Position numbers and translations under genes: made by a program | Assembly (NCBI GenBank): GCA_016715245.1 | Contig: JADKAS010000009.1 | Location: 118,457 to 182,456, forward strand | From: Saprospiraceae bacterium | Lineage (GTDB): Bacteria; Bacteroidota; Bacteroidia; Chitinophagales; Saprospiraceae | DNA: 64,000 bases | Direction: 5' to 3' | Shown: positions 38,140 to 48,211 of the stretch, piece by piece | Layout: every line of letters begins with the position of its first letter | Numbering within the stretch: position 1 is the first letter of the stretch | The notes under the pieces: generated by a model | The model's database searches: none | What the model saw: only the letters and a program-made list of their open reading frames with translations | What the model was told of the DNA's origin: nothing

Positions 38140-41100
38140 ATGAGATTATTTTATTTGATTTTAGTGATCTGGATGCCAATAATATTGAAAGCGCAAAATT
38201 GGTCCGAGATAAGGGATATAGAAGTTCAACAAACAGGAATAAGAGATATCCAACCGGAGAAATTTACCTTATATTCCATAAATGATAATACAATTAAACA
38301 AATATTATGGTCAGCGCCGGATGAATCTTTCGGGGTAAAAAATTCAGAAATAATACTTTCGGTTGGCCTGCCGGAGAATAAAGTTGATTCCTTTCGGATA
38401 GTCAGATATTCCATGATGGAGTCTGAACTTTCACAAAAGTATCCTGATATAAGGACATTTATAGGAGTAAGCACTCAAGAAACGGGAACAAAAATCAGGA
38501 TAGACTATACAAGTGAAGGGTTCAGGGCCGTAGTTTCCTCAATAGATAAAGATAAAATATTTATAGATCATTATCAGAGAGGTGATAAAAATACCAGAAT
38601 TGTTTACTTTAAAAAAGATTATAAAAGAAAGCCTTCCTGGGGTTGTCAGGTGGATGAATCATTTATTAAGAGTCAAGGTATTGATCACCATTTGAAATGG
38701 GAAGAAAGGACAGGAGACTGCGTTTTTCGTTCGTACAGACTTGCACAGGCAGCAACAGGGGAATACAGTAATTATTTTGGTGCAGATGATCCAAGTGAAT
38801 CCGGTTTGGTTTTATCTGCAGTAACCACAGGAATAAACCGAATTAATGAGGTTTATGAATCTGAGGTAGCCGTAAGGCTGATTTTAGTCGCCAATACAGA
38901 CCAGGTGTTTTATTATAATCCCGCTACGGACCCCTACACCGGGTCAAATGCCTCAGCCATGTTGACAGAAAATACACCCAATTGCAACAGTGTCATCGGC
39001 TCAAATAATTATGATATAGGACATATTTTCAGCGCACAAGGAAATAATGGTGTTGCGTATCTGAGTTCAGTTTGCAACAACACTTTAAAAGCCGGAGGGG
39101 TAACGATTTCAGTAACACCTGTCAATGATCCTTTTTATATTGACTATGTGGCACATGAAATGGGGCATCAGTTTGGAGGGAACCATACACAAAACAATGG
39201 GTGTAACCGAAATAGTCCTACCGCTATGGAACCGGGAAGTGCGTCTTCTATAATGGGGTATGCCGGAATTTGTCCTCCCAATGTACAAAGCAACAGTGAT
39301 GCCTATTTTCATGCAATAAGTCTTCAGGAAATTAAAGCCTTTTTAATGGTAGGAGGGGCAAGTTGTGACCAGATTATTCCCAATTACAATAATGTAGCCC
39401 CTGTTGTTTTGGCAAATCCTGACTATACCATTCCTAAATCTACACCTTTTGTTTTGACGCTATCTGCTACTGATGCTGACAATGATGCTATGGTTTATGC
39501 ATGGGATCAAATGGATGCTCAAACAGCCACCATGCCACCGGCAACTACCAATACTTCCGGGCCAACATTCAGAAGTATAAATTTCACAAGTGCTCCTTAT
39601 CGGTATTTTCCTAATTTAACCTCAATATTATCGGGCGCAAATACCAATACATGGGAGGTTCTCCCGTCTGTTGGAAGAACCATGAATTTCAGAGGAGTGG
39701 TAAGGGACGTTCAGGAAGCAGGTACAGGAGGATGTAATTCAGAAGACAATGTTGTGGTTACTACTGTAGCGGCAGCCGGTCCATTTCTTATTACTTCACA
39801 AAACACCCCAACGACCTGGGTGGAAACGCAACAGGCAAATATTACTTGGGATGTGGCAGGCACGACGGGAAACGGGATTAACTGCAGTACTGTTGATATT
39901 TTACTTTCTTACAATGGTGGACAAAGTTTTTCAACTGTTCTGGCTACAGGCGTGGCAAATAACGGAAGTTATAATATAACCGTCCCATTTGGATTGACAA
40001 CCACAGGGCGAATCATGGTGAAAGCAAACGGAAATATATTTTTTGACATAAACAACGCGAACATAACTATCGATCCAGGTGTGCTATCATTCTCATTAGA
40101 AGCCAATCCTGCCAATATTGGAATTTGCCCGGGACAAAGTAAAAATATTATAGTTAACGTTAACCCCATTCTGGGATATACACAGGCTGTTACTTTATCA
40201 TTACCAGGACTGCCTTCAGGCTTTTCCGCCTCATTTGGTGTTAACCCGGTCATTCCAGGCAATACAACTGTTCTTACTATCACAAATAATTCAGCACCTG
40301 TCGGAACAACAAACCAGACTTTAAACGGGGTCAGTGGGTCTATTAATAAAAATATATCATTGGTTCTTATAAGTAATAATGGTTTAAGTTTGGGATTACC
40401 CTCATTAACAGTACCCGCAAACAACAGTATAAATCAAAATATAAGACCTGCTTTTTCCTGGACACCTCTGGCAAATGCATCAAGATATGATATTCAGATA
40501 ACCCGAAGTTCAAATTTCTCAGAAGTGATTTTTAATATTGAAAATATTGCAGCTACTTCATTAACATTCTCAGGATATCTTGAAGGAGGTACGGTATATT
40601 TCTGGAGAGTCAGGGGAGAAAATGATTGTAATACCGGCAATTGGTCTTCACCATTTACTTTTACTACAGAATCTTGTTATTATTATCCGGCATCTGATTT
40701 GCCTATCCCTATTCCAAGTTCAGGGGCACAAACTATAAATTCCTACAAGTTAATTAGTGACAAAGGAACCATAACTGATTTGGACGTTTTAAATCTTACA
40801 GGTTTACATTCATATATTGATGATCTCAGATTTACTATGTTTTCACCATCTGGGACCAGTGTCATTATCTGGAACAGACCCTGTGATAATCATCAGAATT
40901 TTAATATAAATTTTAATCAGGCTGCTCCGGCAGGGAGTTGGCCGTGCCCTCCAACGAATGCTGGCACCTTTAGACCCTCCAATACAATTAACACCTTTAA
41001 TAATCTTTCATTAAAGGGCCAATGGAGACTTAGAGTAGAAGATTTGTTTAATCTTGATGGTGGTTCTTTAAACAGTTGGGGCATTAAAACCTGCGTCAAT

Positions 41101-41544
41101 AACTTTTGCCGACTTACAGTGGATAATGCTTTTTCGAGGGGCGCTGGATCATTATACGATGCTGTTTTGTGCGCACAATCAGGAGACACTATCAGGTTTT
41201 CAAATAGTTTAAACAACGACACCATATATTTAGGAAACTTAAATCTTAGCATTGATAAGGATTTAGTGTTAGAGTGCAATATTTTAAGAAATATTCACAT
41301 CATTTCAACGAGTTCTTCACCCTTAATAGTAAATTCAGCTCCAGGAGCAGGCCTTGGTTTGCGAATTAAAGGATTGCATATTCATTCTTCCAATAGTAAT
41401 ATTGGTGCCGTTGACAACAGGGGAAAGTTGATTTTAGAAAATGTTTATTTGTACACGTTTAGTCCTGGTGGAACGGCCACTATTGAAAACAAGAGTGGAG
41501 GCACAGCCGAAATAACAGGAGATTGCAGGATAATCAGGGATTGA
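38140..41544 (+). CDS. secreted reprolysin-type zinc metalloprotease
   Basis: A 1134-residue exported protein with a signal peptide (1-19). A propeptide-like region of about 200 residues precedes a metzincin domain with HEMGHQFGGNH (zinc ligands H339, H343, H349; catalytic E340) and a Met-turn further on (SSIMGYAG). Then come beta-rich modules: an Ig-like stretch, fibronectin-like modules (RPAFSWTPLANASRYDIQI), a proprotein-convertase P domain (FSPSGTSVIIWNRPC, WRLRVEDL, LNSWGIKTC) and a final beta-helix-like segment. It lacks the recognisable T9SS sorting tail of the other secreted proteins here, so how it is released or anchored is unclear. It probably degrades external proteins. Confidence 0.88.
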   Translation: MRLFYLILVIWMPIILKAQNWSEIRDIEVQQTGIRDIQPEKFTLYSINDNTIKQILWSAPDESFGVKNSEIILSVGLPENKVDSFRIVRYSMMESELSQKYPDIRTFIGVSTQETGTKIRIDYTSEGFRAVVSSIDKDKIFIDHYQRGDKNTRIVYFKKDYKRKPSWGCQVDESFIKSQGIDHHLKWEERTGDCVFRSYRLAQAATGEYSNYFGADDPSESGLVLSAVTTGINRINEVYESEVAVRLILVANTDQVFYYNPATDPYTGSNASAMLTENTPNCNSVIGSNNYDIGHIFSAQGNNGVAYLSSVCNNTLKAGGVTISVTPVNDPFYIDYVAHEMGHQFGGNHTQNNGCNRNSPTAMEPGSASSIMGYAGICPPNVQSNSDAYFHAISLQEIKAFLMVGGASCDQIIPNYNNVAPVVLANPDYTIPKSTPFVLTLSATDADNDAMVYAWDQMDAQTATMPPATTNTSGPTFRSINFTSAPYRYFPNLTSILSGANTNTWEVLPSVGRTMNFRGVVRDVQEAGTGGCNSEDNVVVTTVAAAGPFLITSQNTPTTWVETQQANITWDVAGTTGNGINCSTVDILLSYNGGQSFSTVLATGVANNGSYNITVPFGLTTTGRIMVKANGNIFFDINNANITIDPGVLSFSLEANPANIGICPGQSKNIIVNVNPILGYTQAVTLSLPGLPSGFSASFGVNPVIPGNTTVLTITNNSAPVGTTNQTLNGVSGSINKNISLVLISNNGLSLGLPSLTVPANNSINQNIRPAFSWTPLANASRYDIQITRSSNFSEVIFNIENIAATSLTFSGYLEGGTVYFWRVRGENDCNTGNWSSPFTFTTESCYYYPASDLPIPIPSSGAQTINSYKLISDKGTITDLDVLNLTGLHSYIDDLRFTMFSPSGTSVIIWNRPCDNHQNFNINFNQAAPAGSWPCPPTNAGTFRPSNTINTFNNLSLKGQWRLRVEDLFNLDGGSLNSWGIKTCVNNFCRLTVDNAFSRGAGSLYDAVLCAQSGDTIRFSNSLNNDTIYLGNLNLSIDKDLVLECNILRNIHIISTSSSPLIVNSAPGAGLGLRIKGLHIHSSNSNIGAVDNRGKLILENVYLYTFSPGGTATIENKSGGTAEITGDCRIIRD

Positions 41545-41645
41545 CAGGTTTATATCTTTTCTAAGTCCTGTGTTTTATTTTTTGATGTGCATATTTTAAC
41601 TAGTTACAAAGATTTATTTTGTTAAGATTGGTAAAACAGTATAAA

Positions 41646-42183
41646 ATGCAGGTATATATTTCTTTTCTAAAAGGTATAAATGTTGGAGGTAATAATATTA
41701 TCAAAAAAGAAGTTCTGAAAGAACTTTACGAAAATCTTGGTTTTAAAAAGTTACTACCTACATCCAAAGTGGAAATATAATATTCATGGCAGAAGGAAAA
41801 AATATTGATCAACTGGAAGAAATGATTGAAGGACAAATACAGAATAAATTAAATTTACAAATTAAAGGAATTGTGATCAATAAGGAAATTCTGGAAAAAA
41901 CAATACAACAAAATCCTTTTATGGACAAGGATTTAAAATTTGTTTACGTCACTTTTTTGAAAAAAATTCCGGCATTTTTGATCTGAAACATTTGGAGGGC
42001 AAACAAAAACCATCTGAAAAAGTGATGCAGACAGGAGATGTAATGTATTTATACTTTCCAGAAGGATTTGGTCAAACAAAGCTCACCAATGATTTTTTTG
42101 GATCAAAAAGTAAAAAAGTAACCACTACGAGAAACTGGAATACCTTATTGGAAGTTCAGAAAATAGCCGAACAGATGTATTAA
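41646..42183 (+). pseudogene. DUF1697 protein, broken by two single-base gaps
   Basis: Reconstructed protein of about 179 residues starting MQVYISFLKGINVGG. One A is missing in the A-run 41745-41749: restoring it gives TTYIQSGNIIF, the family motif. A second A is missing in 41960-41966: restoring it gives FLKKNSGIFDLKHLEG and runs to the stop at 42181-42183. The C-terminus (VTTTRNWNTLLEVQKIAEQMY) matches DUF1697. Without correction it falls into three frames. The function of the family is unknown. It lies alone between the metalloprotease and pth. Confidence 0.75.
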
Positions 42184-42189
42184 AGGTGT

Positions 42190-42750
42190 TTATTTATTAA
42201 GATTGTCAGTTGTAAACTTTAAACCGATAGTACAAAAGTTTTTAATGGCATTCACACTTTTATCAATCATAGTGTTTACTTCATCCAATTCTTCTTTTTT
42301 CCATTTGCCAAGTACATAAACAACTTGTTGACCCGGAAAAAAATCTTTTCCTACACCAACTCTGAGCCTGCAATAATTTGAATGTCCGAATTTATTTTGA
42401 ATATCTTTTAAACCATTATGGCCACCATCACTTCCTTTATCTCTCAGACGCAATTTCCCCAAATCCAAATGAATATCATCCACGATAATCATAAGATTTT
42501 CTATGGGAATTTTTAACTTTTGCATCCAATAGAGAACGGCTTTGCCACTCAGGTTCATGTAAGTAGAAGGTTTAAGAAAAAAAAGTGACCTTCCTTTCCA
42601 TTTTCCCTCGGCAATACTTCCCAAAGTGTCAACTTTAAATGGAACATTCAACTCCTGTGCAGCTTTTGTAACAATATCAAACCCTATATTATGTCTGGTA
42701 TTTTCGTACTCACTCCCAATATTTCCCAAACCAACGATTAGATATTTCAT
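42190..42750 (-). CDS. pth: peptidyl-tRNA hydrolase
   Basis: A 186-residue cytosolic enzyme that frees tRNA from prematurely released peptidyl-tRNA. Present are LIVGLGNIGSEYENTRHNIGFD with the conserved Asn and catalytic His, the FLKPSTYMNLSGKAV motif, DDIHLDLGKLRLR, and GSDGGHNGLKDI. Normal length with an intact C-terminus. It converges with the DUF1697 locus, from which it is separated by only 6 bp. Confidence 0.96.
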   Translation of the reverse strand: MKYLIVGLGNIGSEYENTRHNIGFDIVTKAAQELNVPFKVDTLGSIAEGKWKGRSLFFLKPSTYMNLSGKAVLYWMQKLKIPIENLMIIVDDIHLDLGKLRLRDKGSDGGHNGLKDIQNKFGHSNYCRLRVGVGKDFFPGQQVVYVLGKWKKEELDEVNTMIDKSVNAIKNFCTIGLKFTTDNLNK

Positions 42751-43293
42751 TTCAGATATTTAAATGTATTTATACCTTATCCTTTTTCGATGTAAGCTAA
42801 ACTTTCCTGTCATTTTGTAGGTGAAAGGTATAAATCATCCTTCGATATTTTTATTATGAAAGGAATTATTTATAAACATGTATTGTCCGCAAAAATAATG
42901 CTATAAATGTTTATTTAATATAAAAAGTTTTTAAAAGCTTTCCTTATTCAGTGTAAATTTCAGGATTATTCTTGAAACTATGAATTGATTACCATAATGT
43001 AGAGAGGTAAACTGATACAAAGCACAAATTTTAATACATCAGACGTATTGTAAACAATGATGACATTAGCAAACGAAAAAAACTATTCAAAGTATGCTTC
43101 TATGTCATTTGGTTAAATGTTCTGTATTTCAGGGGAATGGAATTCATATAAATCATGGTATAATATGAAATCGGAAAACCTTAGGTATTAATTAGTATTC
43201 AAGCTGACAAAATGTAGTTTAAAGTTTTGTAAAACAATATTTAGAATTACTTTTGCCGCGCACAAAAATATTTAACCAAATAAACAAAAGACA
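42751..43293 (+). other. intergenic region with a promoter at its end
   Basis: About 540 bp between divergent genes. The only signal seen is the promoter at 43226-43255 for the Omp28-like gene. The rest is AT-rich with no gene, tRNA or repeat recognised. Confidence 0.5.
43226..43255 (+). promoter_or_regulatory. Bacteroidota-type promoter for the Omp28-like gene
   Basis: TTTG at 43226-43229 and TACTTTTG at 43248-43255, with 18 bp between them, match the -33/-7 pair of Bacteroidota. The leader is about 33 nt to ATG 43294. Confidence 0.6.
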
Positions 43294-45165
43294 ATGAAGT
43301 ATTTTTTTACATTTTTCCTGTTTTTTTGCCTGACCACACAAGGTAAGAGCCAGGTTTTATACAGCCAGGACTTTGAAAATGGTTTCGGAGATATGAGCCT
43401 GGTGGATGTGGATAAAAGAACACCGGCTTCTCAGGTTGCTGTTTTTTCACAAGCATGGAACCAATTTGAGCTGCTTGAAAATAATTTTTCTGCTGTAAGT
43501 GTGTCATGGTATACTCCTGCAGGAAAAGCAGATGACTGGATGATGACGCCGGTTATTACAGGAATCACTGAAAATACGGTTATGTATTGGAAAGGTTTAG
43601 CCCTTGATGGTGATTTTAGAGACGGTTACGAAGTTCGGGTTTCTGAAAACGGAGGATCTGAAATTGCGGACTTTACAAAAATAATTCTTACAGTTAATAT
43701 GGAAAATGATGTAATTACGGACAGGGCCATTGGTTTGAGGGAATTTGCAGGCAAGGACATTAGAATTGCCTTCAGAAATGTGTCCAATGATATGTTTTTA
43801 TTAATGATTGATGACATTCAAATTATTAATGCAGAAGAAAGAGACCTTAAGGTTACTTTATTTGAAGCAAATAAATATGTTCCGGTTAATAAAGAGTCAA
43901 CGATAAACTATGAAGTTGTAAATAATGGTTCCAACGTAATAAATAGTTTTTCCTTTTTATGGTCTGAAGGACAAAACACCTACAACCAAAATGTGAATGG
44001 AGTTACATTGAAAGTTGGAGAAAAATATTCCGGTTCTTTAAAATTTACACCAACAGAGGCAAAATTATACGATCTTTCTTTTGAGGTTCAAGATATCAAT
44101 GGAAGCGTCGATCAAAAGATTGACAATAATTTGGGAGATCAAAAACTAGTAGGTGTAAGTAAAGAAATTTCCCGCAAAATGATTGCTGAAGAAGGAACCG
44201 GAACCTGGTGTACATGGTGTCCCAGAGGCGCTGTATTTATGAAACTTATGGCTTCAACTTATGCTAATGATTTTGTCGGGATTGCTGTACACAACAATGA
44301 TCCGATGGCATTTGCAGAATATGACACTCCTTTTGGAGTATATATTGGAGGATACCCAAGTGTTTCTGTCAACAGAACGTATGAAGTGGATCCTGAAGAT
44401 TTACCTGCTTTTTTGAACAATACGGTTAAAAAAGAATTTTCACCTATTGAAATTAATGCGGCTCAAAGTATTGATAATAATGTATTAACAGTAAATGGCG
44501 AGGTTTCTTTCTACAGCAATATTGATGAAGCACAATTTAATGTAGTAGCCGTTATTCTTGAAGATAATGTACGTGGTACCACTTCTGGATATGCTCAAGT
44601 CAACGGATATTCAGGTGGAGCTCAGGGTCCTATGGGCGGATATGAAAATCTTCCCAACCCGGTTCCGGCCTCTCAAATGGTTTATCAGGAGGTTGCCAGA
44701 GCATTGCCTTTTGGTTTTTCAGGAAGTTCAACTATCGTTCCGGGAGAACTTACAAATGCACAAACAGTACCTTTCAGCTTTACATATTCAATTCCAAATA
44801 ATTTTATTACAAAAAATGTGTATGCAGCAGTTTTTATAACAGATGATGAAGGTATAATTGTAGGAGGTACAAAAACGGATGCTTTGTATACAAGTATTGA
44901 CGAAATAGAAGTATTGGAAAACCTGGTTGTATTTCCAAACCCTGCGGAAGATCTTGCCTTTTTACAAATGAATCTTTCTTCTGATGCTCAGGTACAGATT
45001 TCTTTAGTAAATATGTTGGGACAGACAGTGACAAACAGAAATTATGGAAACGTTTCAGGGGATCAGATATTTCCAATTGGTATAGAAAACCTTCAATCAG
45101 GATTATATACGATTCAAATTCAGATTGACAATAAAGTCACCAACAGAAAATTAATGGTGAAATAA
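43294..45165 (+). CDS. T9SS-sorted surface protein with Omp28-like thiol domain
   Basis: A 623-residue exported protein. A signal peptide (1-19) is followed by a choice-of-anchor J/cleaved-adhesin-like domain (about 20-180, WMMTPVITG) and an Ig-like segment. A thioredoxin-like Omp28-type domain has the CxxC site CTWC in GTGTWCTWCPRGAVFMK, and a beta domain follows. The type A T9SS sorting tail is clear (VFPNPAEDLAFL... LQSGLYTIQIQ... KLMVK). It is predicted to be exported and attached through the T9SS attachment complex. The CTWC site suggests disulfide exchange, though Omp28-like proteins have no agreed function. A promoter and a terminator flank it, so it is a single-gene unit. Confidence 0.88.
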   Translation: MKYFFTFFLFFCLTTQGKSQVLYSQDFENGFGDMSLVDVDKRTPASQVAVFSQAWNQFELLENNFSAVSVSWYTPAGKADDWMMTPVITGITENTVMYWKGLALDGDFRDGYEVRVSENGGSEIADFTKIILTVNMENDVITDRAIGLREFAGKDIRIAFRNVSNDMFLLMIDDIQIINAEERDLKVTLFEANKYVPVNKESTINYEVVNNGSNVINSFSFLWSEGQNTYNQNVNGVTLKVGEKYSGSLKFTPTEAKLYDLSFEVQDINGSVDQKIDNNLGDQKLVGVSKEISRKMIAEEGTGTWCTWCPRGAVFMKLMASTYANDFVGIAVHNNDPMAFAEYDTPFGVYIGGYPSVSVNRTYEVDPEDLPAFLNNTVKKEFSPIEINAAQSIDNNVLTVNGEVSFYSNIDEAQFNVVAVILEDNVRGTTSGYAQVNGYSGGAQGPMGGYENLPNPVPASQMVYQEVARALPFGFSGSSTIVPGELTNAQTVPFSFTYSIPNNFITKNVYAAVFITDDEGIIVGGTKTDALYTSIDEIEVLENLVVFPNPAEDLAFLQMNLSSDAQVQISLVNMLGQTVTNRNYGNVSGDQIFPIGIENLQSGLYTIQIQIDNKVTNRKLMVK

Positions 45166-45185
45166 ATATTTTCACTCCAGATAAT

Positions 45186-45216
45186 AAAAGGCAGTTTTTA
45201 GGACTGCCTTTTTTGT
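45186..45216 (+). terminator. terminator after the Omp28-like gene
   Basis: aaaaggcagt (45186-45195) pairs with actgcctttt (45203-45212), followed by T-rich sequence. Confidence 0.88.
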
Positions 45217-45411
45217 TTTATTAGGTGAGTACTTTTGGAATATTATGTGATAAGGGTTGGTTAATGAGATGAGAAAGGTATTAACAAAGTAAACAGAAGA
45301 CTTAAAAAGAGAAGATATTGTTTAATTTTAAACAATACCTGTACTTTGGAAACCAGAGGATTTTCAGTAAATGGCCACAAAAACAATAGGTAATGCAGAA
45401 AGGATATATAC

Positions 45412-46269
45412 TTAAAAATAAACCTTCTGATTTCTAAAATCAATGAATATTCCTTCATTCGAAAGTCCTGAAAGGCTTAATATACCCATTAGGGGTTTGG
45501 AAAATTCCATTTGAATAGGGGTAAAGTCCATACTTATAATAGTCAGATCTTTGAGGGAGAGTTTTTGAATGTCCAGGTTTGAAAGAATATATTTGTCAGT
45601 TTTTTCAGTGGTTGTTGTAGCATTGAGCGTCTCTAACGACACGCTATGATTAAGGTTTGCAAATAAGGAGGAATGGTTATTTATCAGGGTCTTATCTATA
45701 AGGTGAATAGAAGCACCACTGTCCATCATAAAAAGGTAATCAACATTTTGTATTGATACTTTTACAACAGGGACACCATTTTCAAAGTTAAAGTCAATTT
45801 CATTTTTGAAAAAAGGTATCGATAGGTCGGGAACATTTTTATACAAATGAACCATCATAGTAGTGAAATCTATATAAATCGAGTGAGGATTTATTATTGA
45901 AGTTCCTATAATACCTGAAAGATCAAGACATACATGATTTTCCAGATGGGAAAGACTTATTGTGAAAGCCTGAACATTTCTTTTCTTTATACTTCCCAGA
46001 TAAAAATTCTTTATTGTGACAGCGCCCGTCTCAACATCACCATTCAATGTTTGATAAGTTTGTTGTGTTGCAGAAGGATTCTGATTGTTTTGATCAATAA
46101 AGAGGGCATCAGAACCTGTATCCAGAATAAAACTACCTTTTTTATTTTCTATCACAGCTTCAATAATGATAAGGTCATTTATTTTTTTAAAAGGAATTAC
46201 AACATCATTTCCCCAAAGAGGAGCAATAAATGAAGCAAAAACTATTAAAAAAAGAAAGACTCTAATCAC
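45412..46269 (-). CDS. retropepsin-like aspartic protease, exported
   Basis: A 285-residue protein with a signal peptide (1-20) and two aspartic protease lobes in one chain. The catalytic motifs are D50-T-G (ILDTGSDALF) and D182-S-G (MDSGASIHL). This is the single-chain retropepsin-like type common in bacterial envelopes. Between the motifs is IIGTSIINPH, close to the hydrophobic-Gly motif of the family. A promoter with a good -33/-7 pair precedes it. Substrates are unknown; a periplasmic processing or peptide-trimming role is inference. It is divergent from the beta-helix lipoprotein. Confidence 0.85.
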   Translation of the reverse strand: MIRVFLFLIVFASFIAPLWGNDVVIPFKKINDLIIIEAVIENKKGSFILDTGSDALFIDQNNQNPSATQQTYQTLNGDVETGAVTIKNFYLGSIKKRNVQAFTISLSHLENHVCLDLSGIIGTSIINPHSIYIDFTTMMVHLYKNVPDLSIPFFKNEIDFNFENGVPVVKVSIQNVDYLFMMDSGASIHLIDKTLINNHSSLFANLNHSVSLETLNATTTTEKTDKYILSNLDIQKLSLKDLTIISMDFTPIQMEFSKPLMGILSLSGLSNEGIFIDFRNQKVYF

Positions 46270-46289
46270 AACTTTACATTAAATTAATG

Positions 46290-46320
46290 CAAAGTTAACA
46301 TTAAATTAATATTGAAACAA
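46290..46320 (-). promoter_or_regulatory. promoter of the retropepsin-like gene
   Basis: On the minus strand, TTG (46318-46320) and TAACTTTG (46290-46297) are 20 bp apart. The leader is about 15 nt. Confidence 0.6.
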
Positions 46321-46538
46321 GGGGTAAAGTGTTAAATTTTTAATTCAGACCCATGATTCACATAAAAAAACACATTGTAAAAAATTAATATATGTTAAAT
46401 TCATCTATGAACAACAAGAATTTTAAAACAAAATTTTGTCTATCATACAATTCTGTGTCACAAACCTAATTTTTTTTATTTATTGGTCCAATTGCACAAA
46501 CTTAATTTTGCGTTAATATTAACTTAACATTGCAGACC

Positions 46539-46546
46539 TACCTTTG
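46539..46546 (+). promoter_or_regulatory. -7 box of the beta-helix lipoprotein gene
   Basis: TACCTTTG fits TAnnTTTG, 25 bp before ATG 46572. Confidence 0.5.
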
Positions 46547-46571
46547 CAGCATAAAATAAATTTTTTTAACA

Positions 46572-47872
46572 ATGAATACATTTAACAAATTATTACTTTT
46601 GATTTTTGCCGCACTTTCTATCGGACTTGGTAGTTGTGACAAAGAAGATGAGTGTACACTTACTTGTGGTACAGATGAAGTGCTTACTGCAGATTGTACC
46701 TGTGTAAAAATTAATACTTCAAATGAAGTAAAAGTTACTTCAAACATTACTGCCAATACAACATGGACAAAAGACAAAATCTGGATTTTGACAACCCGTA
46801 TAGCGGTGGTATCAGGTACTACCCTAACAATAGAAGCCGGAACAATTGTTAAAGGTGAGGCTGGCTCTGGCGCGAATGCGACTGCTCTTCTCATAGCAAG
46901 AGGAGCAAAGTTAATTGCAAAAGGAACGTCAACATCTCCGATTATCTTTACGTCTTCAGCTGATAAAATTCAACCTGGTCAAATTGAAAGTCCAAACCTT
47001 GAGAACACCGTAAACGGGCTTTGGGGAGGATTATTAATATTAGGTAAGGCACCAATTTCAGGATCTGGAAGTGCTGAAGCAGTTCAGATTGAGGGAATCC
47101 CTGCTAGTGATGTGAATGGTTTATTTGGAGGAACAGATCCAGCTGACAATAGCGGTGAACTTACCTACATATCAATAAGACACGGTGGTGCCAACATTGG
47201 TGAAGGTAATGAAATCAATGGTCTTACTTTGGGTGGTGTTGGTTCAGGAACTAAAGTAGAAAACATTGAAATTATTTCCAATCAGGATGATGGTCTTGAA
47301 GTTTTCGGAGGTAGTGTGAACATTAAAAATGTCATTGTATGGAATGCAGGTGATGATCAAATTGATTGCGACCAGGCATGGACAGGAACATTAGACAACT
47401 TCATTGCTATATTGGGAACTGATTCTGACCATGGATTAGAGTTTGACGGTCCTGAAGGAAGCCGAACAGGTAGTTTTACCGTTAAAAACGGAAGTTTAAA
47501 AGGTAAGGGTAATGGAACCGCCATTACAAACGGAGAATATGCTGATTTCAGAGATAAATTGGAATGTACTCTTGAAAATGTTTATTTTTTCAATTTCAGT
47601 ACTTCTTCAGATTTCGAATTGGATAATGCCGGTGTATCCGACAATTGGGCAGCAGGTAAAATCGTTTTGAAAAATCTCGAATTTAATGTAAGTCATCTTA
47701 CAAGTGGAAATACCACGCTTGATGCCATCTTCAAAGATGACGGAGGAAGAAGAGATGCTGCATTCAACACAGCAGCAGCCGGATTCTTAAAATTGTTACA
47801 TCAAAATCCACTGGAGCCAACAAATCTGCTTTCGCAGCTTGGACAGTTTCAGATAAAAGGACAATTAGCTGA
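46572..47872 (+). CDS. beta-helix-like lipoprotein, frameshifted near its C-terminus
   Basis: About 433 residues with a lipoprotein signal (LSIGLGSC; Cys at about residue 22), two short Cys-rich pairs (CTLTCGTDEVLTADCTC), then a right-handed beta-helix-like region rich in Gly and Asn (ISNQDDGLEVFGG, LEFDGPEGSRTG). Read uninterrupted, the frame stops at 47879 with an atypical end. One A is missing in the run at 47789-47792; restoring it gives FLKIVTSKSTGANKSAFAAW and a stop at 47870-47872. That GANKSAF ending is what I recall from relatives of this lipoprotein. It sits before the TonB receptor but is followed by a strong terminator. Probably a surface lipoprotein; function unknown. Confidence 0.75.
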
Positions 47873-47899
47873 ATTTTAAGCTGATTTTCAAAATAAACA

Positions 47900-47938
47900 A
47901 CATCCCGGGCCGCCATATCCCGGGATGTATTTTTTTTT
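47900..47938 (+). terminator. terminator after the beta-helix lipoprotein
   Basis: acatcccggg (47900-47909) pairs with cccgggatgt (47919-47928), followed by a long T run. It separates this gene from the receptor gene. Confidence 0.92.
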
Positions 47939-48211
47939 AATCAAACATAAGTTAAAGTGAAAAACGCAATTATTTTTTATTTTCGGTTATTTATTATTAA
48001 CCACGGGTTTCTTTCGGACGAAAGGAATTATCGGAAATATCCATGAAGCAAAAACACGGAAGATGTATTATTCGGGACAGTTTCCGTTATAGGTTTTGAA
48101 AATCTCGCCACAACTACGGATCTTGAGGGAAGTTATCAAATTAACATCGAAGCCGGGACATATACTCTTGAGTTTTCTTATCTGGGTTTAAAAACTTATT
48201 TAAGAGAAGGT

